A stretch of 64,000 nucleotides of DNA from Balaenoptera acutorostrata (Eukaryota; Chordata; Mammalia; Artiodactyla; Balaenopteridae). Position 1 is the stretch's first letter, and every line of letters begins with the position of its first letter. Positions 48,171 through 57,534 of this stretch are shown here, one piece after another. The stretch is from contig NC_080075.1 in assembly GCF_949987535.1 (NCBI RefSeq), positions 38,810,269 through 38,874,268 of the forward strand. Reading direction: 5' to 3'. The notes beneath the pieces were generated by a model. The model searched no databases, was not told the origin of the DNA, and worked only from the letters and a program-made list of their open reading frames with translations. A program made the translations under genes and the position numbers.

Positions 48171-50739
48171 GCCCGTGTTTCTGCCATTCCCTAAGGCCAG
48201 AGGCAATCACTTTGGGGTCTGCAGGAGTGCTGACCCACAGCGCCTCCTGGAGGCTCACCACCCCGGTTTTGGGGGAACTGCACCGGCCACAGCGCATGAC
48301 ACACCCCTGCTGGGAGATCCTTGCAGGCTGACCCCCCTTTCTGTCACCTCTCTCCCCGATCTGCCAGCACCACCACCTAGCATGTCCCTTCAGGGTGGCC
48401 TTTCTGTTCTCCTGGTGGGTTCTGTTGTTACTTGGGGGAGGAGGGGTGTTAAAAGCATAGGTGTTATCAGATTTCTGAGTCCTGGGTGTTTTTGGGGGGG
48501 GGGGTGTTTTTTAAGGTGTAATATTTTAACAGTGTGGAAAGTTGTCTAAGCAAACCTGGCTTCTCCCCGTAGAAGGGGGATGGGGCCTCTCCTTCCTTCC
48601 TGGGAGCTGCTGTGTGACTGTCTGACAGAAGAGCCTTTTCCCAGAGTTCACCCACAGCTGGTGGAAGGTGTCCTGGTTAGGAGCAGAGGCTCTCCATTTG
48701 GACCACCTCAGAAGCAGGATCCAGAGCGCATTGTAAGGCAGGTGTTTGGGGTGAGGAGAGGAGAGATGAGAAAGGTTCTGTTTCAGAAGTTGTCTCACCA
48801 GCATTTCTGGCCAGCCTCTCTTCTGCTCTTGGAAGACTGTCGCACACTCAGTACTTTTGCCAGGGGCACTCCTTTCTTCTTCCACTGCCCCCAAAAGAAA
48901 CTGAAAGAATGTGTGTGTTTCCACTTACAGGACTTTGGGTTTGGTGGCTCAGGATGTCAGAGTGAGGAAATAGCCTCTGCTAGCCTGTTTGAAGACACTC
49001 GTCACATGTCTTGTCTTAGCTTCTTTTTTCTTCAAATTGGCTAGATCCATGAGGAAAAGTCATCATTCTGAATCATTGGCATTACCATAAATGCCTCGCT
49101 TTTATGATTTTTAGTGTCAGCATGGGCACTTCTGGACTGCTCAGCAAGCAGTAATCACACCAGTGGCCACACAGGATGGTGTAGTTCAGGAGATTGGGGA
49201 CCCTCTGGATTAGGAGCCTTTCACTTGAGAGATGTTAACTTAGTGACACAGGCATAAGTGTGCAGACCAGTGACTCATCCCAAAGCAGGCACCAGGGTCT
49301 TCACCCTGGTGAGGACGTAGAACGAGACCAGTTCTCTGGGAGCCGAGGGCCCCACTAGTAAATACCCTTCCCCGATAGCAGACACCAGGGCTAAGTTCTG
49401 CCTCGTTAACTGACTGTTGAGACAGTATGTCACTTAATCATGAAGCCTGCTACACTCAGAAGCCGTGGATTTCTAGTTGTCACTTAACTATTCCAAAAGG
49501 AAATTGGAACAAGCTTTTGAAAATGTACACAAAGTACAAACCATCCGGCCTTGAGGTGTTTTGGAGTAATGTCTTTTGGGATCTCCCCTGTCTGCCCCAC
49601 CTCTGTGTGTGGACCAGCGTCCCTCCGCCTGGATGGATGAGCTGAGCTGGGAGCCATTTCCACTCCCTCCCCGGCTGCTTGCCTCCGCTCTCAGCTGCCT
49701 CTTTGATCATGTGGTCGGTCATACCTTCCCCAATCATTTCCTCCCTTCAGAAATTGGAAATAAGCTATCAATTTTGACCTTCTTTTAAATGCCTTTTGTA
49801 GCATTAATTCCCTTGGATACTGAGTAGGATGAGGTGGAGGGTTTTCCTTCTATCTGGGGTGATCACTATTTGGGGGGATGAATTGAGTTAAAGCATAATG
49901 CAGTCTTTTGCATCTTTTTTTGACCCGCAGCGAGTCAGAAAGACAGCCCTAGTGGTGCGCAGAGGAGGGTTCCCAGTTTGGGCCTCTCACAAGCCCGAGC
50001 AGTGATGCTGCCCGCAGGGGCCACACAGCCCCCTCCGTGCACCTGTCAATCAGCGGCCACCAGGCTCTGGGCCTCTAGGAAGCACTGGTGGCCACAGAGG
50101 GCTGCAGGTTAAAGCAGTGGATTTTGTTGTTGTTAGTGGGGATGACAGAAGTGGTGGTTTGCAAAAGTAGATTTAATATTCTTAATTTAAAAATTATAAC
50201 ATTTATTTTGACAGTTCAAATAACATTAAAGGAGAGTGATTTAAAAATTTTTTCCAAGACATAGCTTTTAAACAATTGAAAAACATTGAGTTTAAAAGAA
50301 GTTTTGTGATTGCTTGTGGTTTTTTTTTAATGTTTGCATTTTTTTCCCATAATGCCTTAAAAAATATAAAAGCCATGAAATGCTCCCTTTTAACACATAG
50401 GTACTATTCCAGTTTCTCTTTGGACGTTGGGCATAAGGCCTCACTGCCATTCACTCTGTGATCACAGCAAGAAGAATCTAGGCCCCAGTGAGCAGGTGGG
50501 ATCTGATATATCAATCTGAGAAGCTGAGCTTTATCATTAAAATTGAGCTGAAGACATCTTAATTCTGCATGTAGTCTTTCTTTTTTAATGTCAGTTGCCA
50601 TCACAGAAACACTGCTCATTCTTTTTTTCCTTACCTGCTTAGGCACAAGTAGGGAAGCCCTTTAGACTCAAGTTTAATTGAGTAAAGATATTCTCAGGCT
50701 TACATATGAAATAGCCGGATGGGGAAAAAAGGAAGTCAT
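48171..50739. other. Intron 1 stretch, nothing recognised
   Basis: Includes chance frames (154 codons at 48580-49044 with an overlapping antisense frame) and a poly-G at 48493-48502. No repeat family or exon supported. Confidence 0.35.
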
Positions 50740-50931
50740 AGTTCTCAAAATGAGGTCCGCAGACCAGCATCACCTGGAAACTTGATGGAAATGCACATCT
50801 TGGGCCTCCACACCAGACGGACTGAATGAGAATCTGGGATAGTGTGTGTGTGGGGGGGGGGGGCGGGCAGCATTCTGTGTTAACTAGCCCCCTCGGTGAG
50901 TCTGATGCTCACCCAAGTTTGAGAACTAAAG
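50740..50931 (+). mobile_element. MER5A-like hAT remnant
   Basis: Begins gttctcaaaatgaggtcc...agcatcacctggaaactt and ends aagtttgagaactaaag, matching the general MER5A layout (a short hAT-Charlie element). A poly-G tract near 50851-50862 disrupts the middle. Confidence 0.65.
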
Positions 50932-53069
50932 ATCGAGAGAGGCATCCCTGCCCACCCGCTGTGCCTCGGGTACTGACAAATCTCCTTACCCAGGGCCTGC
51001 CCTGTACAGCTGTGCCCTCCGAGATTCGTTCAACCTTCCCCTGTGTCATACCCTCCCTCCCATGCCAAGTTTACAGTCAGAGCCAAAGACACACATCTCT
51101 GTCTTTGTTTTACAGTCCTTCTCTGGCTGTCCCTCAGTGTCTTTTCTCATTCTTTCCATTTACTATTTATCCAGTGACTATTTCTGGAGCATCTTCTGTG
51201 TATCAGGGACTGCCCTAACCTGAGGACACAGAGACGAACGGAACAGTCTGAAACCCTCAGAGGGCTTACCGTCTGGGGTGGGAAACCGACATTGAGAGAC
51301 AATCCTGCCTTAAACAGAAACCTCAGATCCTATCCCCAGAAGTCCCCTGGTCACCTCAGTCTGTACTCATCTCTCAGACTCCTTGCTGTGAGAGTCATTC
51401 AGAATCTGGAATTGCAGACTCCCCAATAGGTAATATCTTCTCCTGTTTCTCTGGTTCTTTCTCTTCTGAGGAATCTCCCAGTGACATGTTACTTTTGATT
51501 ATCTGTCCAAGCGGATTGTAGCTTTTGAGGGCAGAGTCCTTCCTAATGAAAGCGGCACAACTGAAAGCCAGGTTTAGTATCTGGAGATTTTTATTCACTA
51601 TTAAACTTCCTGGAAAACTCCGGCAGAGAAGTGTTCATTTGTATTGCTACCCTTGAGTTTTGGTCTCTATTTTCAAAACTTAGATTGCTGCAGTTACTAC
51701 TTGCCAAAATTTACGTTAAGCAAATCAGAATGCTAGGAGTTTGTTTCTAACAAGCTTACTGGGGAGGGAGGGTGTTTTATCTGGAACCTTATATTAAGAG
51801 CCAGTGAATATTCAATAGAAGAGTGGCTGTGGTTAGTTTTAGGCCCCTCTGGGTGGGCAGGAAAGGGAGGGAGCACCCACCTCACTCCCCCATGTGGGGA
51901 TCTCTAACCAGCCCTGAAGCTCAGGGCCCCTTCTGGGCCTTTGACTGAAAGATTGGGTAGAAGACATGAGCTTTGGGCCTGGGTCTTCTCAAGCCAAGGG
52001 AGGAGGCAAAGTGGGGCGCCAAGCCTCGGGGTGGCCTGGAAAACCGACTTATCACAGGCCCCCTTTGGTGAACTACAGGCTACCACCCCGGTGTCCAGGT
52101 CCACCGCCAAGGGGCCTCTCGGGCAGGGACAGCAGACACCCCCTTCCCTCTTGTTAGCTTGAAGCCCCTAATGAGCTCCAGCCACTGCTCCATCCTCAGG
52201 CTGCAGCCAAGTGAGGCCTTTTAAAACCTCTCGTGCCTCTCCAATGGCTAGAAGAGCTATTGCTGTTGTCTTAGCGCACCGAGGAGAAGGCTTCAGGCAG
52301 CCTGGCCCTCGGGTTCTTGCAAAGCTTGTCTTTTCTTTGAATTGTGTCTGCTCCAAGGTGTGGCATTCACACAGCACCGAGTGAGGGTCCTTCTCACCGC
52401 CCTCCCACTTCCAGGAGCTGGAGGCCTCTTCTGAACGTGGGCCAGCGGGACTCTCAACAGTATGTTAAGCAAACTTTGGGAAAACTTTAATTTTTTACAA
52501 ATTTTAAATTAAAAAAAATTTTTTTAACGTTAACGTTCTAAGTAGGAATGTGGATTAGATTTTACTATGTTGTTTTTCACTCCTTTCTGTAAAAATGTAG
52601 ATAGACTTCAGATTACAAGTCAGGATTGTGTGCATTTTGCAATCTTACTGGGTGTGTAGAGCAGTCTTGCCTCATAAAATGAAATAGAAAAATGAAGGCA
52701 AACCTGCTTTGAGCCATACTCTATCATGAGTCCTTATTTACACATTTGAGAAACATCCAAGATTCGATTCGTCTTGCCTATTCCCGCTCACGGATTTTGC
52801 TTACACGGGCTCTCCTCTGTCCCCTTCCAGAGAGCATTACGAATGTCTTATCAGGCTTTCCTTAAATCATTAAGATTATCACACAGCTATGACCAGCTAG
52901 ATCATTCTAATTGGAAATTAGGCGCTTCTCATGTTGAAATCTCTCTGAAAAGTATCTCCATAGATCTCCCTCAGCAATGGAAATTCTGCTAAATGCCTAT
53001 AGTACCACGTGCTTTTTAAATATTTAAGTTCTGTGTGCTCGGTGATTATTTCTAGAGAAGTATGAGTTA
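50932..53069. other. Intron 1 stretch, nothing recognised
   Basis: Apparently non-repetitive, except possible old-repeat sequence around 51150-51330 (accgtctggggtgggaaacc). No exon identified. Confidence 0.35.
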
Positions 53070-53250
53070 TTGAAAAAGTCCTGTTGTTTTTTCCTGGCAA
53101 CAAGTCTTTAAAAGACAGCTCTGCATGAATGACTAAAAGAAAGGAAGAGTCTACGTTGTCTTTTCTAAGTGTTACTTCTCCAGAAAACCAGTAAAAATTT
53201 AAAGTGGCGACGAGCTTACTAATTTGTTTTGAGGTGTGTATTTGGTTTAC
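53070..53250 (+). repeat. Dispersed duplicated non-coding element, copy B
   Basis: Partner of copy A, located in intron 1 about 2.6 kb upstream of the coding exon. Shares ttgaaaaagtc, then ctggcaacaagtctttaaa, then tgactaaaagaaa and ctaagtgtt...gaaaacca.taaaaatt in the same order and orientation. An hAT-like element begins immediately downstream at 53260. Family not recognised. Confidence 0.75.
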
Positions 53251-53259
53251 ATTTTGGGA

Positions 53260-53551
53260 CAGTGCTTCTCAGACTTTTTGTGATGAAGGACCATCTTGTT
53301 TGTGTTCTCCTCCTTATAGACTGATACTTTAGTAAAACATGATAAAAATAATTACTAGAAAAATGAAATAAGAGTACAAAGATGTAAAAATAGAAGCCTC
53401 GTTTTAAAAAATTGTATTTACAGAGATATAATTACTCTGTAAATCTGCTATAAAAGTTTCTAAACAATACAGTATCTCTACTTACCTCATCATGAACTAG
53501 TAACAGTTTACAGACTGGTTCCATCTATGGACCACACTTTGAGAAAGACTG
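53260..53551. mobile_element. hAT-Charlie-like non-autonomous DNA transposon remnant
   Basis: Ends CAGTGCTTCTCAGACTTT and (inverted) ACTTTGAGAAAGACTG are typical imperfect hAT-Charlie terminal inverted repeats. It is flanked by an imperfect 8-bp duplication (ttttggga / ttttagag). The interior is AT-rich and non-coding. Confidence 0.65.
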
Positions 53552-53555
53552 TTTT

Positions 53556-53558
<3 letters not shown>

Positions 53559-53591
<33 letters not shown>
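53559..53591 (+). repeat. (GT)n microsatellite
   Basis: About 16 GT units directly after the hAT-like element's target duplication. Confidence 0.9.
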
Positions 53592-53592
<1 letters not shown>

Positions 53593-54942
53593 ACTTGTGT
53601 ACTCTGGCACACGTTTGGATGTATTGGGTACTTTCAAATTATAGCATATAATGTAGATTATATAACAGCTTTATATGATAATTAAATGCATTTGGTGAGC
53701 TCTTTGGTAAAAATGGAGTTTTTCTAGAAGTGACATTAAATGCTTGAATTGTAAACAAATACAAATGGCATATATGTGAATACAGTTATCTGTTTCAAAA
53801 CACAGTTGTCCGGTAATACTTCTAATGCATAAAGTAGAAAGTGTTTTGTAATGTGAAATGAAGTCACCTCCTCTCTGATTCACACTCAAGTTTACATGGG
53901 CACATATACTTCAGATAGGAAATGTTCTGTGCAAAGTGTATATACAAATGAGACTTTTAGCACTGAACAGTAGGAAATGTTTCTGTCATGTGAAGCATTA
54001 GATAAGGGAGTTGTTACTATCATACCTTCCTTGCCTCAGAGAACAGTTAATTATGGGACTGGTCTTTGGTCCTAGTGATAGACAGCCATTTTCTTAATGT
54101 TTACAAAGTGAGGGAAAGTGTTTCCTGCAAGCAACTCCACATTCTTTATGAGTGTTAACAAATTCTCAAGCTGATTCTGACTTGATGGCTTGCAGCTGTC
54201 TTCATCCTTCTCTCCTGGAGACTGAGGCACATGAAGGCGGTCACCCGGAGTGGGACTTGTGCGCCAGGCTCTGTGTCCACCTGCATGTCTGTCTGCCTGG
54301 AAGGGCAGCGTGGCCTTCTTTCACAAAGCCTTGGGAGGAAGTTCTGAGAAGTTTTATTATGGTTAGCCTGATTCCTTTAGGATGAGACTCCTAATTGAAA
54401 ATGATAATGGTGTGTCCGCAAAGATGTTCAGCCCCTTGAAGACCAGGCTTTATTCCTGTGCAGGACTACCCATTTTCTGGCAGAGTGCCCAAGACAGCGT
54501 AGATGCGGGATGAGTTAAAGGATTGAAGGAGGCCATTCAGTAAAAGGCAAGTCGCCTTTAGAAGAAAAACTGGATAACTACAAAGCACTTTCTTGTATGT
54601 GACAATACCAGAAAGAGTGAGTGGCCTTGAGGAGAGCATTAACACGTGCCTGTGGGTAAGTGGTGTAGAGGGGATAGGGAGCAAGCATGGGCCTGGCTTG
54701 ATTAGAAGCATGTCTGCTGGTCTGAACAACGGCGTAAGGACAGCTTTCTTGATTCATTGGTTGGAAAGTGAGGTCTCTGAGTCAAAGGCTGGTGGACTTG
54801 TGATTGCTGTTTAGCTGGTAGAAGTTCTGAGACGAAGGACCACTCTCCTGAAGGCACAGACAGCTGAGGGTGTCTTCACTCAGGCCAGAGCACACAAGCA
54901 GACCTCCGAGGCTGTGCGTGTCAGGCGAGGTAGGCAGGAATT

Positions 54943-54987
54943 AAAATCCAACCCATTAAAAAAAAAAAAAAAAAAATCCAACCCATT
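54943..54987 (+). mobile_element. Poly(A)-only retroposition with 15-bp target-site duplication
   Basis: The 15-mer aaaatccaacccatt occurs at 54943-54957 and again, perfectly, at 54973-54987, separated only by 15 A residues. This is the signature of an L1-mediated insertion truncated so severely that only the tail remains. Confidence 0.65.
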
Positions 54988-55814
54988 CCCCAATGCTCAA
55001 GGTCTGAGATAGGAGGTCATTGTTTCTTTGAAATCCCGGCTGGAATCACAGTAGGTATTGTTTTAAGAAATGTGTTGAGTACCCAAACAGCAATGCTTAT
55101 AATCAGAGCAAATTTCTTTTAAATTAGTCCAGTTGCACTCAGGCATGGCTGCATGCGATGAAATTGAGCCACGGGAAGACTCGGGCTGGGCAATCCACCT
55201 TCCTCCACTTGATTCTAGACGGAAAAGCAGTGGCAGCTCAATCACTGTGGTCATTTAACACAGTCCATGCCCTTCGCCACATGTCACCAAACAGGCAGAA
55301 AGGCTCTATGTGTGATGAGGAAGGAAACGGCGTTTTGAAAGCACACGCAGTTCTACCAAAACTGTACATGTACTGGGTTCTTTTCATCGTTCTAGGTGTG
55401 TTCAAGCTGTAATCTATGATACCTTTACCTGTTTAGGTCATAGTACTGTCAGTGTTTTCTTGGGCTTTAAAAATAGATCTGTTTGGGGGAGGGAAGTTGA
55501 ACCTGCATGGTAACGCCATAGGCATGCGAACGCAAGCCCATGAGCACAAAGTCAAAATCACGGTTTCCATGGTAACGTTTAACTTGTCTGTGTTGTACAC
55601 ATTTCTCAAGAAATACATTCAACAGACTACCCAGTGATAAAAATTGCTCCACCGGCACACAAAGGTAGATTTCCCAATGATTCCTCTGTTGTAACCAACC
55701 CTGGGCAGGGAACTCAAGTCCCAGCCCTGACCTCTGAATCCGCGTCTTTTTTTACAGTGGAAATTCTTTTTTGTGGGATTGATTCCATCTCCTTCCTTTC
55801 TCCTTGGCAGATAT

Positions 55815-56750
55815 ATGTTGGGGAAAGGAGGAAAACGGAAGTTTGACGAGCATGAAGATGGGCTGGAAGGCAAAATCGTGTCCCCCTCCGACGGTCCGTC
55901 CAAGGTGTCTTACACCTTACAGCGCCAGACTATCTTCAACATTTCCCTTATGAAACTCTACAACCACAGGCCCCTCACAGAGCCCAGCTTGCAAAAGACC
56001 GTGCTCATCAACAACATGTTGAGGCGGATCCAGGAGGAGCTGAAGCAGGAGGGCAGCCTGAGGCCCGCGTTCCCCGCCTCCTCGCCGCCCGCCGACCCGC
56101 TGGGCTCCAGCTACCGGGAGGCGCCGCCTGCCTTCAGCCACCCCGCGCCCGCGCCCTGCGAGCTGGGCGGCGCTGCGCCCCTGGAGGCCTGCCTCACCCC
56201 CGCCTCACTGCTCGAGGACGACCAGGACACGTTTTGCACTTCCCCGGCCGCGCAGCCTGCGGCCCCCGCCAGACTCTCACCTCCTGCCCTCCCGCCGGAA
56301 AAGGACAGCTTCTCCTCCGCCCTGGACGAGATCGAGGAGCTCTGTCCCACATCTACCTCCACGGAGGCCGCGGAGGCCACCACCGACGACCCGAAAGGGG
56401 ACTCCGGCGGGCCCGGCGCGCAGAGACCCGAGGGGCTCCAGGACGGCCGGCCCGACGACCCGAAACTGATGGACTCCCTGCCCGGCAACTTTGAGATCAC
56501 CACGTCCACGGGCTTCCTGACAGACTTGACCCTGGACGACATCCTGTTTGCCGACATTGACACGTCCATGTACGACTTTGACCCCTGCACGTCCGCGTCG
56601 GGGACATCCTCAAAAATGTCCCCCGTGTCGGCCGACGACCTCCTCAAGACTCTGGCCCCCTACAGCAGCCAGCCCGTCGCCCCGAGCCAGCCTTTCAAGA
56701 TGGACCTCACGGAGCTGGACCACATCATGGAGGTGCTGGTCGGGTCCTGA
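55815..56750 (+). CDS. SERTAD2: SERTA domain-containing protein 2 (TRIP-Br2), complete, 311 codons
   Basis: Recognised as SERTAD2, a nuclear transcriptional co-regulator of the TRIP-Br family. The family is known to bind PHD/bromodomain proteins and to stimulate E2F1/DP1-dependent transcription; SERTAD2 is also linked to control of fat-cell lipolysis. Visible features: a basic N-terminal motif GGKRKF at residues 5-10 (cyclin A-binding region of the family); the SERTA domain at about residues 33-80, including TLQRQTIFNISLMKLYNHR and INNMLRRIQEELKQE; a low-complexity Pro/Ala/Ser middle at about 84-210; an acidic, hydrophobic conserved block LTDLTLDDILFADIDTSMYD near 230-250; and a leucine-rich C-terminus ELDHIMEVLVGS, where this family carries its activation and nuclear-export functions. 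Length is close to the roughly 314 residues of the human protein. The open frame extends 14 codons upstream, but those lie in the intron before the acceptor at 55809-55810 and contain no ATG, so the ATG four bases into exon 2 is the start. That start has T at -3 and T at +4. The frame is intact and not split by introns, as usual for SERTAD genes. Confidence 0.97.
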   Translation: MLGKGGKRKFDEHEDGLEGKIVSPSDGPSKVSYTLQRQTIFNISLMKLYNHRPLTEPSLQKTVLINNMLRRIQEELKQEGSLRPAFPASSPPADPLGSSYREAPPAFSHPAPAPCELGGAAPLEACLTPASLLEDDQDTFCTSPAAQPAAPARLSPPALPPEKDSFSSALDEIEELCPTSTSTEAAEATTDDPKGDSGGPGAQRPEGLQDGRPDDPKLMDSLPGNFEITTSTGFLTDLTLDDILFADIDTSMYDFDPCTSASGTSSKMSPVSADDLLKTLAPYSSQPVAPSQPFKMDLTELDHIMEVLVGS

Positions 56751-57006
56751 GCCTCGGGGCCCGTCGCCTGCACCCCGCACCCCGACAGCTCTCCGCACTG
56801 TGCATGTACCCTTGCTTGCCTTTTTCTGAGAAAAAGAACATTCTACAAAAGGATCACACTAGTTTTTGCTTTGAGCAGAGTTGGAGTGCCTTCATCCAAG
56901 TATGACCACTTTTAATATGCTTTTTTTGAGTGGTTCCTCAGAGACCTAGTCCCCGGGAATAGGAAAGAATACATTTGAAGACAATGTCGCTATGTGGAAT
57001 GACAAA

Positions 57007-57012
57007 AATAAA
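57007..57012 (+). terminator. Proximal polyadenylation signal AATAAA
   Basis: AATAAA about 260 nt after the stop codon. Use would give a short 3' UTR lacking almost all of the AU-rich region. Usage unknown. Confidence 0.3.
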
Positions 57013-57498
57013 CAGTTCAAGTGAAGCACAAGGAATAAGTTGGAAAAGCTGTAAATTGCATGTGCATATTTGTCTATTTTTTCTATAAGTTTTATTGCAA
57101 GAGGTAAAAAAAGAAAATATATATATATATTATTTAGATAATCTCAGTACCTTTTCCGGCATTTTCGCCCTGTATAGGTTGACTTGGCAATTCAGCCTTT
57201 TTAGAGGCATTAACTACTCCTCGTAAGTGTTGCATTTACATGGCTGTTTAGAAACTGCTGCCCAAATTTATTTTATATTTTTGTACAGATTCCGCAGTTT
57301 ATGATATTGTTTTTCTAAAAACAAATGCTGTTTATACATATGAGATAGCTATTTTGATAGGATTTGCTCACATAGTTCCTGCAAACTTCAGATGTACAAG
57401 TTGCACTTGTACTTTTATAGAGTTGTAATGTTTTATATGTGTTTGGTGCAAAGAGAAAATTGGATCAAATCAATCCGCAGTTGATGTCCCCAGATGTG

Positions 57499-57529
<31 letters not shown>

Positions 57530-57534
57530 ACACA
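57499..57534 (+). repeat. (CA)n microsatellite in the SERTAD2 3' UTR
   Basis: About 18 CA units with one G interruption. CA repeats in 3' UTRs can bind hnRNP L; functional use here is inference. Confidence 0.9.

Larger units (their letters stand above)
38861..55810 (+). other. SERTAD2: SERTAD2 intron 1 (about 17 kb)
   Basis: Bounded by gtaagt at 38861 and ...ttggcag ending at 55810. Recognisable repeats are two CHR SINEs, MER5A-like and hAT-like DNA-transposon pieces, a possible ancient repeat at 46.66-46.86 kb, microsatellites and a poly(A)-only insertion. It also holds a small CpG-rich block at 47.43-47.64 kb and two CTCF-like motifs. No convincing additional coding exon was found. The longest chance frame (154 codons at 48580-49044) has no recognisable domain. 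Confidence 0.75.

Noticed and set aside
48580..49044. 154-codon frame in intron 1
   Set aside because: No domain, and a 132-codon antisense frame covers much of the same stretch; not a convincing exon.
55773..55814. 14-codon N-terminal extension of the SERTAD2 frame
   Set aside because: It lies upstream of the AG acceptor, starts at GTG rather than ATG, and the conserved protein begins at MLGKGGKRKF.
56111..56647. 178-codon antisense frame over SERTAD2
   Set aside because: Mirror of a GC-rich coding region; no domain and no promoter or splice context.
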